64,000 bases of DNA, from assembly GCF_030690345.1 (NCBI RefSeq), contig NZ_JAUYGV010000007.1:310001-374000 (forward strand). The letters run 5' to 3'. Below are positions 44,405-54,600 of this stretch, piece after piece. The DNA is from Rheinheimera sp. (lineage in GTDB: Bacteria; Pseudomonadota; Gammaproteobacteria; Enterobacterales; Alteromonadaceae). The translations under genes and the position numbers were made by a program. Position 1 is the first letter of the stretch, and every line of letters starts with the position of its first letter. The notes under the pieces are model-generated. The model did no database searches. It worked only from the letters and a program-made list of their open reading frames with translations, and was not told the DNA's origin.

Positions 44405-45241
44405 ATGAGCCGTACTATGAGTGATGATGCCTTTAAATATAAGCGACCGTTTTCGCCGGATGAAGCCACCGATGAGCAGCTGAAGCAATGGCAAACGCCG
44501 GAGCTGACATCTGACAAGCGGGTAGATCCGCTGCGCACCAATGCGCTGAATAAAACCCGGCCGGTTGCCAAAGCGGCGCGGCATGAAGAAGACGAAGAGC
44601 TGGTTGTCAAACCTTTGACAGCAGAAGATATGGAGCAAATGCGTCAGGCCGCTTACGATGAAGGCTTTGCCGTGGGCAAGGATGATGGCTTCAGTAAAGG
44701 CTATGCTGAAGGGCGTGAACAAGGCCAGCAAGATGGTTTGGCTCAGGGCGTAGCCGAAGGTAAAAAGCAGGGCCTGGCTCAGGGCGAAACCGAACTGCAG
44801 GAAAAGCTGCAACAGTTGACCGCCTTGCTGGACCAACTGCAGCAGCCGCTGGCCAATGTCGATGAACAGGTACAACAGCAATTGCTGCAACTGAGCCTTG
44901 CCATGGCCCAAGCGGTTATTGCGGTTGAAGTAAAAACCAATTCGCAGGTGATATTGCAGGCGTTGGCAGAGGCCACGGCAGCGCTGCCGTTAGACGCTAC
45001 GCAATTGCTGATCAAACTCAACCCGGCCGATATCGCCATTATAGAGCAGCACTACAGCAAAGAAGATATACAGCAGCGCGGCTGGCAACTGCGCGCTGAA
45101 CCTGCTGTAGAGCAGGGCGGTTGTTTAGTGCAAAGCAGCCAGTCCAGTGTTGACCGTTCGTTAAGCCAGCGGCTGCAAAGCAGCCTTGAGCATTTCTTAC
45201 AGCTGCAGCAACACGCCGGGCAGCCGGATGTTGAGGAATAA
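44405..45241 (+). CDS. fliH: FliH, negative regulator of the export ATPase
   Basis: FliH binds the FliI ATPase and docks it at the export gate. The middle has the glycine-spaced repeat pattern typical of FliH (DEGFAVGKDDGFSKGYAEGR, then QGLAQGVAEGKKQGL), followed by a long coiled coil and the C-terminal V-ATPase-E-like domain (LIKLNPADIAIIEQHY). 278 aa. An internal ATG (44417) is an alternative start; neither has a strong SD. Confidence 0.93.
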   Translation: MSRTMSDDAFKYKRPFSPDEATDEQLKQWQTPELTSDKRVDPLRTNALNKTRPVAKAARHEEDEELVVKPLTAEDMEQMRQAAYDEGFAVGKDDGFSKGYAEGREQGQQDGLAQGVAEGKKQGLAQGETELQEKLQQLTALLDQLQQPLANVDEQVQQQLLQLSLAMAQAVIAVEVKTNSQVILQALAEATAALPLDATQLLIKLNPADIAIIEQHYSKEDIQQRGWQLRAEPAVEQGGCLVQSSQSSVDRSLSQRLQSSLEHFLQLQQHAGQPDVEE

Positions 45242-45244
45242 CGC

Positions 45245-46591
45245 ATGGCCAGCAGCGACACCTTAAGCCGTTTTTTGCAACAACAGCACAGCTATGTCCA
45301 TAGCTCAAAGCCGGCAGTGGCCGGGCATTTGGTACGGGTGGTAGGGTTAACTCTGGAAGCCACCGGCTGCAGCGCCGCCATTGGCCAGGCTTGCAGTGTC
45401 GAAACCGCCCGCGGCGCCATTATGGCGGAGGTGGTGGGTTTTGCTAACGAGCGGATTTACCTGATGCCCAAAGATGATGTGTCCGGGGTGGTGCCTGGCG
45501 CTAAGGTAACGCCGCTGCTGAATTTTAAAGGCGTACCGCTGAGTATGAGTTTACTCGGCCGCGTGATTGACGGCATGGGCACACCGCTTGATGGTAAAGG
45601 CCCTATTGCTGCACAGCAGTATGGCGGTGCTAAAGGCAAACCGATTAATCCGCTGCAGCGCCGGCCGATTAAACAGCCGCTGGATGTGGGCGTACGCTCT
45701 ATCAACAGCATGCTTACCGTTGGCAAAGGCCAACGCATGGGCTTGTTTGCCGGCTCCGGCGTAGGTAAAAGCGTGCTGTTGGGCATGATGACCCGCGGTA
45801 CCAGCGCCGATGTCATAGTGGTTGGCCTGGTGGGCGAGCGTGGTCGCGAAGTGAAAGAATTTATTGATGAAATCTTAGGCGACGAGGGTAAAGCCCGTTC
45901 GGTGGTTATCGCAGCCCCGGCCGATGTCTCGCCGCTGATGCGGTTAAAAGGCTGCGAAACAGCAGTACAGGTGGCTGAGTATTTCCGTGACCAGGGCCTG
46001 GATGTACTGCTGTTGATTGACTCTATTACCCGCTATGCTCAGGCGCAACGCGAAATTGCGCTGGCCGTAGGGGAGCCGCCGGCCACCAAAGGGTATCCGC
46101 CCTCGGTGTTTGCCAAATTACCGGCACTGGTAGAGCGTGCAGGTAACGGCAGTGGCAGCCAGGGCTCTATTACGGCGTTTTATACGGTGTTGTCAGAAGG
46201 CGACGACTTACAAGACCCCATCGCCGATGCGTCGCGTGCGATTCTGGATGGCCATATAGTGTTATCGCGCGCGTTAGCCGACGCCGGCCACTTTCCGGCG
46301 GTAGACGTGGAAAAATCCATCAGCCGGGTTATGCCGGCAGTTACCAGCCTTGAGCATCAGCAAATGGCCCGCACCTTAAAGCAGTTGTATTCCGGTTTTC
46401 AGCAAAGCAAAGACTTAATCGCCATTGGTGCCTATGTGCGTGGCAGTGATCCGCAGTTGGATAAAGCCATTGGCATGATGCCGAACATTAATCGCTTTTT
46501 ACAGCAAGGTATGCATGAAGTAGTTGGCTATGATGACAGCTTGCAGGGCCTGGCACGGTTGGTGCCGTTAACCGGGAATAACGGCTTATGA
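45245..46591 (+). CDS. fliI: FliI, flagellar export ATPase
   Basis: Cytoplasmic ATPase of the flagellar type III export apparatus, related to F1 beta. Walker A is in [18 protein letters not shown]; the Walker B region is [19 protein letters not shown]; and the export-ATPase block [19 protein letters not shown] is present. 448 aa is normal. It begins three bases after fliH and overlaps fliJ by four bases. Confidence 0.97.
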   Translation: MASSDTLSRFLQQQHSYVHSSKPAVAGHLVRVVGLTLEATGCSAAIGQACSVETARGAIMAEVVGFANERIYLMPKDDVSGVVPGAKVTPLLNFKGVPLSMSLLGRVIDGMGTPLDGKGPIAAQQYGGAKGKPINPLQRRPIKQPLDVGVRSINSMLTVGKGQRMGLFAGSGVGKSVLLGMMTRGTSADVIVVGLVGERGREVKEFIDEILGDEGKARSVVIAAPADVSPLMRLKGCETAVQVAEYFRDQGLDVLLLIDSITRYAQAQREIALAVGEPPATKGYPPSVFAKLPALVERAGNGSGSQGSITAFYTVLSEGDDLQDPIADASRAILDGHIVLSRALADAGHFPAVDVEKSISRVMPAVTSLEHQQMARTLKQLYSGFQQSKDLIAIGAYVRGSDPQLDKAIGMMPNINRFLQQGMHEVVGYDDSLQGLARLVPLTGNNGL

Positions 46592-47043
46592 TAAACCACC
46601 GCTTTACTATGCTGATTAAAATTCAGCAGGACAGAGAAGAGAAATTACAGGCGCACTTTGTTAAGGCGCAGCAGTTTTATCAGCAGGCGCAAATGAAATA
46701 TCAGGGCTTGGCCAACTACCGTACTGAATATATTCAACAAAGCCAGCAGCAGGGCAGCGCCGGGTTACAAAGCCGGCAGTATAACCAGTTTGTCAGCTTT
46801 ATCGGCAAACTGGATCAGGCGATACAACAACAAGGCCGGGCGGTACAGCAAGCCAAAGCCGCTGCAGAGCAGCGCAAACAAAGCTGGTTAGCTATGCAGA
46901 AAAAGCGTAAAGCACTGGAGCTGTTAGTGCAGCGCAATGACGCTGCAGAGTTACAAAAACAGCTGCAACAAGAGCAGCGCAATGCCGATGAATATGCCAG
47001 CCAGCAGTTTATGCGTCGCCTTGCCGCTGAGCGGTTACAGTAG
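46588..47043 (+). CDS. fliJ: FliJ, export chaperone-escort protein
   Basis: A 151-aa protein that is almost wholly coiled coil and rich in Gln, Ala and Lys, as FliJ is. FliJ sits as a stalk in the FliI hexamer and recycles chaperones to the export gate. Motifs such as [20 protein letters not shown] and [12 protein letters not shown] match the family. It overlaps fliI (ATGA). Confidence 0.92.
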   Translation: MINHRFTMLIKIQQDREEKLQAHFVKAQQFYQQAQMKYQGLANYRTEYIQQSQQQGSAGLQSRQYNQFVSFIGKLDQAIQQQGRAVQQAKAAAEQRKQSWLAMQKKRKALELLVQRNDAAELQKQLQQEQRNADEYASQQFMRRLAAERLQ

Positions 47044-47056
47044 CGCTGTTATATTC

Positions 47057-47072
47057 TGGCCTGAATTTTGAA
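47057..47072 (+). promoter_or_regulatory. Degenerate sigma-54-like site before fliK
   Basis: TGGCCTGAATTTTGAA has an intact -24 part, but the -12 dinucleotide is GA in place of GC. It is 80 bases before fliK, in a 107-base gap between fliJ and fliK. Weak evidence for a separate promoter. Confidence 0.25.
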
Positions 47073-47150
47073 TGTAACCGGCTATCACCTTGTGGTTAAG
47101 GTAGTACAACATAAATCCGGCACAGTGTTGCCGGTAAACGGGAGAGTGGT

Positions 47151-48893
47151 ATGGCACAGGGCTTACAATTATCTACGCTGATGAGCGGTGCTGATCAGGC
47201 ACTGCGCTTTGATGCTGCTGCGGCTGAGGCCGGGGCTGAGTCAGGCGGCGGTAACGCTTTTGGCGAATTGCTCAGTGGCATGGCGCCCTCCACCGGCGAC
47301 AAAGCATCGACGCCCGGCGGCAAAATGCAAAGCGGGGCTATGCGGCAACTTCCTGCCGGCATCAGTTTATTGTCGGGTATCAGCCAGGCGCTGGCAGCTG
47401 CTAAAGCCGCCGATGCCGGTACTGAGCCGCTAACCGATGACACCGGTCTGCCACTTGGCGGCCAGTCCGGCGACATTGCCCTTGAAGATGCCGATGCAGA
47501 GACAATATTACTTACGGCCAGTCTGCTGGGGCAAATTGCTCTGAAAGACAAAGTACCGGCTGATAGCGACAGCAAAGCTAACGATGCGCAGCTTAGTGCT
47601 CTGTTGCAAACGCAAAGCGAAAATACCACCACCGGTGCTGACGGTGAAACAGAAACAAATGCAGAAACAGATGGTGGTATAGCGGCAACCTTAAGCGCAA
47701 AACAACAAGCAGCGGTATCTGCAGTAGCGGAAGAGGCAAAACCGCAAAGCTCTGCGACAGAGGCAGATCCGGATGCTGACGCAGCACAAAGCGCTGCGGC
47801 TACCCGGGCAGAGCCGGAAGCTGATTCAGCACAAAGCGCTGCTGATAAAGCCGGCAACCCTGCAGCTATACTGAACGCTGGCGCAGCAACCGCGGACAGT
47901 GCAGCAGACACCGGCACGGCGGCAGGGGCCAAAGCTATGCCGCCGGAGCTTAGTGCCAACGCCGTTACTGAGCAAAGCACTCAGCAACCAGCTCAGCACA
48001 GCTCGCAGCAAAGCAATGACCAAAGCAAGGCACAAGATAATGAACAAAGCGCCGGCTTTAATACTGCAGCGCAACAACAGGCCGCAGCATTAAAGCCGGA
48101 AGCGGTAGTTGGCGATAAGGTAAAAGCCGACGCGGCAGTTAACCCGGCAGATAAAAACAATTTAACCGGGAAAGACGCCGCCACTGCTGCTGGTGCAGAA
48201 GGGGGCGCTAAACCACAAACCGGCAGCGGAGCTGACAAACACAATACAGAGCAACAGCATCAGCAGCGTAACCCTGCGGCGCAGGCCGTTACTGATAGCC
48301 AGTTGTTGGCGCAAGATAACAATATGGCGCTAAAAGCTGTACCGGAGCAAGCGGGGGCCCAGCGCAGCGAAGCAGCCTTTAGCCATACCTTGCAGGCTGC
48401 AGAGCAGCGGCAACAGGCTACACTGCAAAAAACGGCAGCCAAAGCGCCGGCAGAGCAGTTAAAACAAAGCCTGAATTTATTGCAGCAAGATGCCGCAGGC
48501 CAATTGCGGGAGCGGGTTAGCCTGATGGTACGGCAAAATATTCAGGTGGCAGAAATTCGCCTTGACCCGGCCGGGCTTGGCCAAATGCAGATCAAAATAG
48601 ACATGCAGCAAGATCAGGCGTCTGTGCAATTTATCGTGCAACAGCCGCAAGCTAAGGAGCTGTTAGAGCAGCAGTTGCCGCGTTTACGTGAGATGTTGCA
48701 GCAGCAAGGCATAGCGCTTAGCGAGGGCAATGTGCAACAGCAAACGCAACAGCAGCAGGAGCGTCAGTTAGCCAGGGACAATAATAGTGGCGGCGGGGCA
48801 CAGCAGGGCGCAGCAGATGAGGGCGGGCCAATGGCCGGTGCCGTGGAGGTAACGGCGGTGGTCAGTGAGCGTCTGGTGGATTATTACGCATAA
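47151..48893 (+). CDS. fliK: FliK, hook-length control protein
   Basis: Secreted molecular ruler that stops hook growth and switches export specificity by contact with FlhB. The long N-terminal and central parts are low-complexity Ala/Gln/Asp-rich, with approximate repeats (AEPEADSAQSAADKAG-like). The conserved C-terminal domain is at about 445-540 (ERVSLMVRQNIQVAEIRLDP, then AGLGQMQIKI, VQFIVQQPQAKELLEQQLP). 580 aa is within the variable range. GGGAGAG precedes the ATG. Confidence 0.93.
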   Translation: MAQGLQLSTLMSGADQALRFDAAAAEAGAESGGGNAFGELLSGMAPSTGDKASTPGGKMQSGAMRQLPAGISLLSGISQALAAAKAADAGTEPLTDDTGLPLGGQSGDIALEDADAETILLTASLLGQIALKDKVPADSDSKANDAQLSALLQTQSENTTTGADGETETNAETDGGIAATLSAKQQAAVSAVAEEAKPQSSATEADPDADAAQSAAATRAEPEADSAQSAADKAGNPAAILNAGAATADSAADTGTAAGAKAMPPELSANAVTEQSTQQPAQHSSQQSNDQSKAQDNEQSAGFNTAAQQQAAALKPEAVVGDKVKADAAVNPADKNNLTGKDAATAAGAEGGAKPQTGSGADKHNTEQQHQQRNPAAQAVTDSQLLAQDNNMALKAVPEQAGAQRSEAAFSHTLQAAEQRQQATLQKTAAKAPAEQLKQSLNLLQQDAAGQLRERVSLMVRQNIQVAEIRLDPAGLGQMQIKIDMQQDQASVQFIVQQPQAKELLEQQLPRLREMLQQQGIALSEGNVQQQTQQQQERQLARDNNSGGGAQQGAADEGGPMAGAVEVTAVVSERLVDYYA

Positions 48894-48986
48894 TGCGTGC
48901 TAACGGCGCAAATTCGCCGGCGGTGATTTACATTGCCGGCGACAGATGAGCATAATAATGCCAAATAAACTCACAGGTAGCATGAC

Positions 48987-49508
48987 ATGGCCGCAGAAAA
49001 AGATTTAGTTATTGCCGATGGTGGCAAAAAGAAAAAAATATTGTTTATAGCCGGCGGTGCAGTGCTTGTTATCGTGTTGGCGGTAGTGGGGTTTATGCTG
49101 TTTTCCGGCGGTAGCGATACCGGCACTGCAGCCGGTAGTGACAATGGCGGCCAGACTGCCGCAGCCGGTGGTACAGAGCAGAGCAAAGGCAGTGCGCTGT
49201 ATGTGCCGATGCCGCGGCCTTTTGTGTTTAATGTACCGGGCGCTTCGCGTGATCGCATGGTGCAAATTAAAGTGCAGCTAATGGTACGGGGCAGCAATAA
49301 TGAAACTATCGCTATGCGGCATATTCCGCTGATAGAAGGCAGTTTGCTGCAAACGTTCAGTTCGGCCAATGCCGATGAGCTGGTTACTGTAGCTGGGCGT
49401 GATGCACTGAAAAATAAAGCGTTAAGTGATTTACAACAAGCCATGATTGAAGTGGTGGGCTCGGTGGTAGTGGATGAAGTACTTTTCACCGGTTTTGTAA
49501 TGCAATAA
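48987..49508 (+). CDS. fliL: FliL, basal body-associated protein
   Basis: Inner-membrane protein near the stator that supports torque. One transmembrane helix follows a short cytoplasmic N-terminus (ILFIAGGAVLVIVLAVVGFM, about residues 16-35). The periplasmic domain begins after a Gly/Ser/Thr-rich spacer (YVPMPRPFVFNVPG ... VMVRGSNNETI-type). It ends VVDEVLFTGFVMQ, typical of FliL. 173 aa. Confidence 0.94.
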   Translation: MAAEKDLVIADGGKKKKILFIAGGAVLVIVLAVVGFMLFSGGSDTGTAAGSDNGGQTAAAGGTEQSKGSALYVPMPRPFVFNVPGASRDRMVQIKVQLMVRGSNNETIAMRHIPLIEGSLLQTFSSANADELVTVAGRDALKNKALSDLQQAMIEVVGSVVVDEVLFTGFVMQ

Positions 49509-49520
49509 GAGTGAGCAGCC

Positions 49521-50609
49521 GTGACCGATTTACTGTCACAAGACGAAATTGATGCGCTGTTACATGGTGTTGATGACGTTGAAGAAGAAGAAATAGACGA
49601 CTCCGGCGGTGGCCGGGGTCGCTCTGCCATGGAATACGATTTCTCATCGCAGGATCGTATTGTGCGTGGCCGTATGCCAACGCTGGAGATGGTAAACGAG
49701 CGTTTTGCCCGGCATATGCGCATTAGTTTGTTTAATATGATGCGCCGTACTGCAGAAGTGTCGATTAACGGCGTACAGATGATTAAGTTCGGTGAGTACG
49801 TGCATACGCTGTTTGTGCCCACCAGCCTCAACATGGTGCGGTTCCGGCCGCTAAAAGGCACCGGCCTTATTACCATGGAAGCGCGGCTGGTGTTTATTCT
49901 GGTGGATAACTTCTTCGGCGGTGATGGCCGTTATCATGCCAAAATTGAAGGCCGTGAGTTTACACCCACCGAGCGGCGTATTATTCAGATGCTGCTGAAA
50001 TTGATTTTTGAAGATTACAAAGAAGCCTGGGCTCCGGTAATGGATGTGTCTTTTGAGTATCTGGACTCAGAAGTAAACCCGGCCATGGCCAATATTGTCA
50101 GCCCGACCGAAGTGGTGGTAATAAGCTCGTTTCACATTGAGCTGGACGGCGGTGGCGGTGACTTCCACGTTGCCCTGCCGTACTCCATGCTGGAGCCGAT
50201 CCGTGAATTGCTCGACGCCGGCGTGCAAAGCGATAAAGAAGATACCGACTTGCGTTGGAGTAAGGCGCTGCGCGACGAAATTATGGATGTAAAGGTAGAC
50301 TTAACTACCAAAATGATGGATTTCGACCTGTCGCTGCGCCAGATTATGGAGTTACAGGCCGGCGATATTATACCAATTGAAATGCCGGACCATATTACGG
50401 TGTTAGTGGAAGACTTGCCAACCTACAGAGCAAAACTGGGGCGCTCACGCGAGCATGCGGCGCTGAAAATTATTGAAAAAATTAAGCGGCCTGAATCAGT
50501 GAAATCTGAGATGCATGTGTTCACTAAAGGCGGGCGTCGGCTGGACAGCGATGCCGATATTTCGGAATTAGAGGCCGATCTGAACTTGTCAGATCGCGAT
50601 AGAAGGTAA
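49521..50609 (+). CDS. fliM: FliM, motor switch protein
   Basis: C-ring protein that binds phospho-CheY and changes the rotation sense. The CheY-binding N-terminal peptide is LLSQDEIDALLHGVDD. The middle domain (FDFSSQDRIVRGRMP-type; GNNFFGGDGRYHAK-type) and the SpoA C-domain follow. 362 aa. It uses a GTG start at 49521. It lies between fliL and fliN in the usual fliKLMNOPQR order. Confidence 0.97.
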   Translation: MTDLLSQDEIDALLHGVDDVEEEEIDDSGGGRGRSAMEYDFSSQDRIVRGRMPTLEMVNERFARHMRISLFNMMRRTAEVSINGVQMIKFGEYVHTLFVPTSLNMVRFRPLKGTGLITMEARLVFILVDNFFGGDGRYHAKIEGREFTPTERRIIQMLLKLIFEDYKEAWAPVMDVSFEYLDSEVNPAMANIVSPTEVVVISSFHIELDGGGGDFHVALPYSMLEPIRELLDAGVQSDKEDTDLRWSKALRDEIMDVKVDLTTKMMDFDLSLRQIMELQAGDIIPIEMPDHITVLVEDLPTYRAKLGRSREHAALKIIEKIKRPESVKSEMHVFTKGGRRLDSDADISELEADLNLSDRDRR

Positions 50610-50614
50610 GTAAC

Positions 50615-51007
50615 ATGGCTGATGATAAAGATACGATGGACGAATGGGCTGCAGCAATGGCTGAAGCCGAAGGCGGGGACGACGGTGCAGAGGCCGTTGA
50701 GCTGGAAGAGTTACGTGACGAAAAAGCCGATATTACGGTAGATGAGAAGCGTAAGCTGGATACCATCTTAGATATTCCGGTTACCATTTCGATGGAAGTG
50801 GGCCGCGCTAAAATCAGTATTCGTAACTTACTGCAGCTGAACCAGGGCTCGGTGGTGGAGTTAGAGCGGGTAGCAGGCGAGCCGTTGGATGTGCTGGTTA
50901 ACGGCACCCTGATTGCGCATGGTGAAGTAGTAGTGGTGAACGATAAGTTTGGTATTCGCCTGACTGACGTAATAAGCCAGATTGAACGGATTAAGAAGTT
51001 ACGTTAA
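50615..51007 (+). CDS. fliN: FliN, motor switch protein
   Basis: C-ring base protein, also a dock for FliH. The acidic N-terminal part (about 50 aa) is followed by the SpoA/SurA domain: LDIPVTISMEVGRAKISIRN, LLQLNQGSVVELERVAGEPL and VVVNDKFGIRLTDVIS. 130 aa is normal. The stop overlaps the fliO start (TAATG). Confidence 0.97.
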   Translation: MADDKDTMDEWAAAMAEAEGGDDGAEAVELEELRDEKADITVDEKRKLDTILDIPVTISMEVGRAKISIRNLLQLNQGSVVELERVAGEPLDVLVNGTLIAHGEVVVVNDKFGIRLTDVISQIERIKKLR

Positions 51008-51603
51008 TGCGAATATTCTATGTTTTAACGCTATTGTGGTTGATGTTGCCAGGCGCGGTAGCGGCCGATAACACAGCGCCGGCGGCACAACAGCAGCAGG
51101 CACAAGCTGAGCAACAAGCAGAACCGGAAACTAAATCCGAAGCTCAACCCGAAACGGCGACGCAAACTGAGGTCGCGGTGCAAGCCGCAGCGCAGCCGGA
51201 TAGCACAGCTGCGCCGGCAAAGCCGGCAGACGGCGGCACGCAGAACAACATACCGGCGCTTAGCGCTAAAGCGTCGCCTGGCGACGAGCGTCCCGCTGCC
51301 GGGTTAGGCTTAGGTAAAATGGCGCTGTCGCTGGCCATAGTGGTTGCTATTGTGATTGCGCTGGGTTGGGCGTTCAAAAAATTGACGCTGCGCCTGCCGG
51401 GTAGTCGGCATATAAAAATTATTTCCAGCATGCCGCTTGGGCCAAAAGAGCGCCTGTTAGTTATTGAAATGCAAGGAAAACAGCGGGTTTTAGGTGTTAC
51501 GGCACACAGCATAAATTTACTGTTTGAACTGGAAAATTCCCTGCCTGAAGAAAAGTTGGCATCAGACTTTCATACACAGTTGCAATCTTTACTCAAAAAA
51601 TAG
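51007..51603 (+). CDS. fliO: FliO, flagellar export-gate assembly protein
   Basis: Assists formation of the FliP-FliQ-FliR gate. A signal-like hydrophobic start (MRIFYVLTLLWLMLPGAVAA) leads to an 80-aa Gln/Ala/Glu-rich spacer. One transmembrane segment (KMALSLAIVVAIVIALGWAF, about 101-120) and a cytoplasmic FliO domain (HIKIISSMPLGPKERLLVIE) follow. At 198 aa it is longer than the enteric protein because of the low-complexity spacer. Confidence 0.9.
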   Translation: MRIFYVLTLLWLMLPGAVAADNTAPAAQQQQAQAEQQAEPETKSEAQPETATQTEVAVQAAAQPDSTAAPAKPADGGTQNNIPALSAKASPGDERPAAGLGLGKMALSLAIVVAIVIALGWAFKKLTLRLPGSRHIKIISSMPLGPKERLLVIEMQGKQRVLGVTAHSINLLFELENSLPEEKLASDFHTQLQSLLKK

Positions 51604-51611
51604 TGTGAACT

Positions 51612-52358
51612 ATGTTGCGACTGTTGTTCGTGGTGCTGGCCCTGCTGCTGAGCCCCGATGTTCTGGCTGATAACGGTGCCTTATCAGCCGTTACCGTAAC
51701 CACCGCTGCCGACGGCAGTCAGCAATACAGCGTAACGCTGCAAGTGCTGGCGATGATGACAGCACTGAGCTTTATTCCTGCCATGGTCATTATGATGACC
51801 AGCTTTACCCGGATTATCGTGGTGTTGGCTATTTTGCGCCAGGCCATAGGTTTGCAACAATCACCGTCGAATCAGGTGTTAATCGGTATTACGCTGTTTC
51901 TGACCTTTTTTATTATGGCGCCGGTATTTAAAACCGTTAACGACACGGCCATTCAGCCCTACCTGAGTGAAGAGATTTCGCCGGTACAAGCGCTGGACGC
52001 GGCAATTGCGCCGGTTAAAGCCTTTATGCTGCATCAAACCCGTACCAAGGATCTGGATACCTTTGCTCAGATTGCCGGCCATGAAGTGGCGGCATCGCCG
52101 CAGGATTACCCCATTACCATCGTTATTCCGGCTTTTATTACCAGTGAGCTGAAAACCGCTTTTCAAATTGGCTTTATGCTGTTTATCCCGTTTTTGATTA
52201 TCGACCTGGTGGTTGCCAGCGTACTGATGGCCATGGGTATGATGATGCTGTCGCCGATGATTATCTCCCTGCCGTTTAAGCTGATGATGTTTGTATTGGT
52301 TGACGGCTGGCTGTTGGTGATGGGCACCATGGCCACCAGTTACGGAGTAGGCACATGA
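51612..52358 (+). CDS. fliP: FliP, export gate protein
   Basis: Core of the export pore with FliQ and FliR. It has a cleavable signal peptide (ending VLADN) as FliP does. Conserved blocks are [40 protein letters not shown], and [20 protein letters not shown] followed by MGMMMLSP. 248 aa, four or five transmembrane helices. It overlaps fliQ by four bases. Confidence 0.97.
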   Translation: MLRLLFVVLALLLSPDVLADNGALSAVTVTTAADGSQQYSVTLQVLAMMTALSFIPAMVIMMTSFTRIIVVLAILRQAIGLQQSPSNQVLIGITLFLTFFIMAPVFKTVNDTAIQPYLSEEISPVQALDAAIAPVKAFMLHQTRTKDLDTFAQIAGHEVAASPQDYPITIVIPAFITSELKTAFQIGFMLFIPFLIIDLVVASVLMAMGMMMLSPMIISLPFKLMMFVLVDGWLLVMGTMATSYGVGT

Positions 52359-52624
52359 GCCCTGAGGTGTTTGTTGACGTACTGCGTGATGCGCTTTATC
52401 TGGTGATTTTGCTGGTTAGTGCCATTATTTTGCCGTCGTTATTTGTCGGTTTAATTGTGGCCGTGTTTCAGGCGGCAACCTCGATTAACGAACAAACCTT
52501 AAGCTTTTTGCCGCGCTTAATTGTTACCTTGCTGGCACTTATTTTCGGTGGACACTGGTTTACCCGGGTGATTATGGAATACACCCATGAGCTGATCCTG
52601 AGCATACCAACTGTGGTAGGGTAA
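52355..52624 (+). CDS. fliQ: FliQ, export gate protein
   Basis: Small gate subunit with two transmembrane helices ([20 protein letters not shown] and [20 protein letters not shown]). The family motif [20 protein letters not shown] lies between them. 89 aa is standard. It begins within the fliP stop (ATGA) and ends five bases before fliR. Confidence 0.97.
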   Translation: MSPEVFVDVLRDALYLVILLVSAIILPSLFVGLIVAVFQAATSINEQTLSFLPRLIVTLLALIFGGHWFTRVIMEYTHELILSIPTVVG

Positions 52625-52629
52625 CTGCG

Positions 52630-53403
52630 ATGGACTTTCCGCTGCAGTTGTTAATGCAAACCATCGCGGACTATTTACTGCCATTGTGCCGCGTTACCGG
52701 TATGTTTTTAATTATGGCCGGTATTGGTGTGCGCAATGTGCCGATGCGGATTAAAACCGGGCTGGTGGTGATGATTACACTAATTATTATGCCAACGCTG
52801 CCGCCGGTAGCTAATCCTGACCTGATGTCCGGCCAGATGTTTTTAGAAGTGCTGTTGCAACTGCTGATTGGTTTTGCGCTGGGCTTTATCTCACTGATGT
52901 TTATTACCACTTTTGTGCTGGCGGGGCAGTTGCTGGCCACCCAGACCGGTTTGGGTTTTGCTTCGATGGTAGACCCGGCCAGCGGTGTCAATGTGCCGGC
53001 TATCGGTCAGTTTTATCTGATTTTGGCTACCTTATTGTTTTGGATCTTCGATGGCCATTTAATCATGATCCAAATGCTGGTATTCAGCTTTGACACCCTG
53101 CCGATTAACGGCCAGTGGTGGGATGTAACCAGTTACTGGACAGTAATAGAGTTTGGCGGCTGGATGTTTGCTACTGCCCTGGCGATAGCGCTGGCACCGA
53201 TAGTATCAATGCTGACGGTAAACCTGTCGTTTGGCATTATGACGCGGGCGGCGCCGCAGCTGAATATATTCTCCATTGGTTTTCCAATTACCATGTTGGC
53301 CGGTTTAGTGATTTTATGGCTGACGCTGGATACCTTTTTATTCCATTACGACAAACAGTGGCAGTACAGCATTGAGTACAGCTGCCGGCTGATTGGCTGT
53401 TAA
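52630..53403 (+). CDS. fliR: FliR, export gate protein
   Basis: Integral membrane gate subunit with about six hydrophobic segments. Family blocks are FLIMAGIGVRNVPMRIKTGL, TTFVLAGQLLATQTGLGFAS and MVDPASGVNVPAIGQFY, and NIFSIGFPITMLAGLVIL near the end. 257 aa is typical. It is 15 bases before flhB. Confidence 0.96.
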   Translation: MDFPLQLLMQTIADYLLPLCRVTGMFLIMAGIGVRNVPMRIKTGLVVMITLIIMPTLPPVANPDLMSGQMFLEVLLQLLIGFALGFISLMFITTFVLAGQLLATQTGLGFASMVDPASGVNVPAIGQFYLILATLLFWIFDGHLIMIQMLVFSFDTLPINGQWWDVTSYWTVIEFGGWMFATALAIALAPIVSMLTVNLSFGIMTRAAPQLNIFSIGFPITMLAGLVILWLTLDTFLFHYDKQWQYSIEYSCRLIGC

Positions 53404-53418
53404 ACACAGGGCGTTGCT

Positions 53419-54546
53419 ATGGCAGATGAAAGCACCGAAAAGACCGAACAGCCCACGCCCAAGAAGCTGCAAGACGCAGCGGAAAAGGGCCAGATAGCGC
53501 GTTCGAAGGATTTAGGCACGGCATTTGTGTTAATCGGCAGTGCTGCGGCAATTCTGGTGTTTGGCAAAATGCTGGCCGTAGGAATATTAGATGTTGGTCA
53601 GCGTATGTTGCAGCTGAACCCGAAAGATATTTTTGAAACCAATTCAATGTTTACGGCGTGGGGCGCAGTGGGCGAGCGACTTGCACCGCCGCTGGCCGGT
53701 ATTTTTCTGATCATTTTAATCGCCGCTTTTATCGGCAATACTCTGCTGGGCGGTTTTAATTTCAGCTGGCAGGCCGCGGGACCCAAGCTGAGTAAAATGG
53801 ATCCGATGAAAGGCTTTAAACGGATGTTTGGCTTACAGGCATTCGTAGAGCTGTTAAAAAGTATTCTCAAAGTGATAGTGGTAGTGGGCATTGCCTATCT
53901 GCTGCTGAAAATGTATTTCTTCGACATTATGGCGCTGTCTTTGATGAGCGAGCCGAATAATATTGAATCGGCGTTGTATTTTTTGGCTTGGTTGTTTTTG
54001 GGCTTGTGTGCCAGCGTATCAGTGATAGCCGTGGTGGATGCACCGTACCAAAAGTGGAATCATATTAAGCAGCTGAAAATGTCGCTGCAGGAAATTAAAG
54101 ACGAGCATAAAAACTCCGAAGGCGATCCGCAAATAAAAGCCCGTATTCGCCGCACCCAAATGCAGATGTCGATGAAACGCATGATGCAGGAAGTGCCCAA
54201 AGCCGATGTTATCGTGACCAACCCGACCCACTATGCGGTGGCGCTGAAATATGACCAAGGCAAGTTCCGCGCGCCGGTTGTCGTGGCTAAAGGCGTGGAT
54301 GAAGTGGCGATGCATATCCGTAAGATAGGCAATGAGCATAAAGTGCCGGTAATTGAATCACCGGGCCTGGCGCGCTCCATTTTTTACACCACCCAGCTGG
54401 ATCATCCTATTCCGGAGCAGTTATTCGCCGCAGTGGCCCAGGTGCTGGCCTATGTGTATCAGCTGAAGATGTATAAAAAAGGCAAAGGCAGCCGGCCGAA
54501 AACTCTGGCTAAAGAGCTGCCGATCCCGGACGATTACCGCCACTAA
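53419..54546 (+). CDS. flhB: FlhB, export-gate substrate-specificity switch
   Basis: Membrane protein with four transmembrane helices (about residues 33-205) and a cytoplasmic autocleaving domain. The NPTH cleavage motif is VIVTNPTHYAVALKYD (Asn268/Pro269). It starts ADESTEKTEQPTPKKLQDA, the FlhB signature, and ends beyond the conserved PIPEQLFAAVAQVLAYVYQL. 375 aa. It acts with FliK to switch from hook to filament export. Confidence 0.97.
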   Translation: MADESTEKTEQPTPKKLQDAAEKGQIARSKDLGTAFVLIGSAAAILVFGKMLAVGILDVGQRMLQLNPKDIFETNSMFTAWGAVGERLAPPLAGIFLIILIAAFIGNTLLGGFNFSWQAAGPKLSKMDPMKGFKRMFGLQAFVELLKSILKVIVVVGIAYLLLKMYFFDIMALSLMSEPNNIESALYFLAWLFLGLCASVSVIAVVDAPYQKWNHIKQLKMSLQEIKDEHKNSEGDPQIKARIRRTQMQMSMKRMMQEVPKADVIVTNPTHYAVALKYDQGKFRAPVVVAKGVDEVAMHIRKIGNEHKVPVIESPGLARSIFYTTQLDHPIPEQLFAAVAQVLAYVYQLKMYKKGKGSRPKTLAKELPIPDDYRH

Positions 54547-54566
54547 TTCTGCCTGCTGCGTTAAAC

Positions 54567-54600
54567 AAAACGTGCAGTTACGCAATGGCTTGCACGTTTT
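54567..54600 (+). terminator. Stem-loop after flhB
   Basis: AAAACGTGCA (54567-54576) and TGCACGTTTT (54591-54600) form a perfect 10-bp stem with a 14-base loop. It is followed directly by the flhA sigma-54 site. The short T-run suggests partial termination. Confidence 0.65.

Noticed and set aside
47740-47860. Repeats in fliK considered as a DNA satellite or CRISPR-like array
   Set aside because: Copies are few, unequal and in frame; they are Ala/Glu/Asp-rich protein repeats typical of FliK.
47195-47980. 261-aa minus-strand ORF opposite fliK
   Set aside because: Low-complexity mirror of the Ala/Gln-rich FliK frame; no start signal or motif.
48971-49876. 301-aa minus-strand ORF spanning fliL and fliM
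   Set aside because: Runs across two clearly real genes on the other strand and has no domain features.
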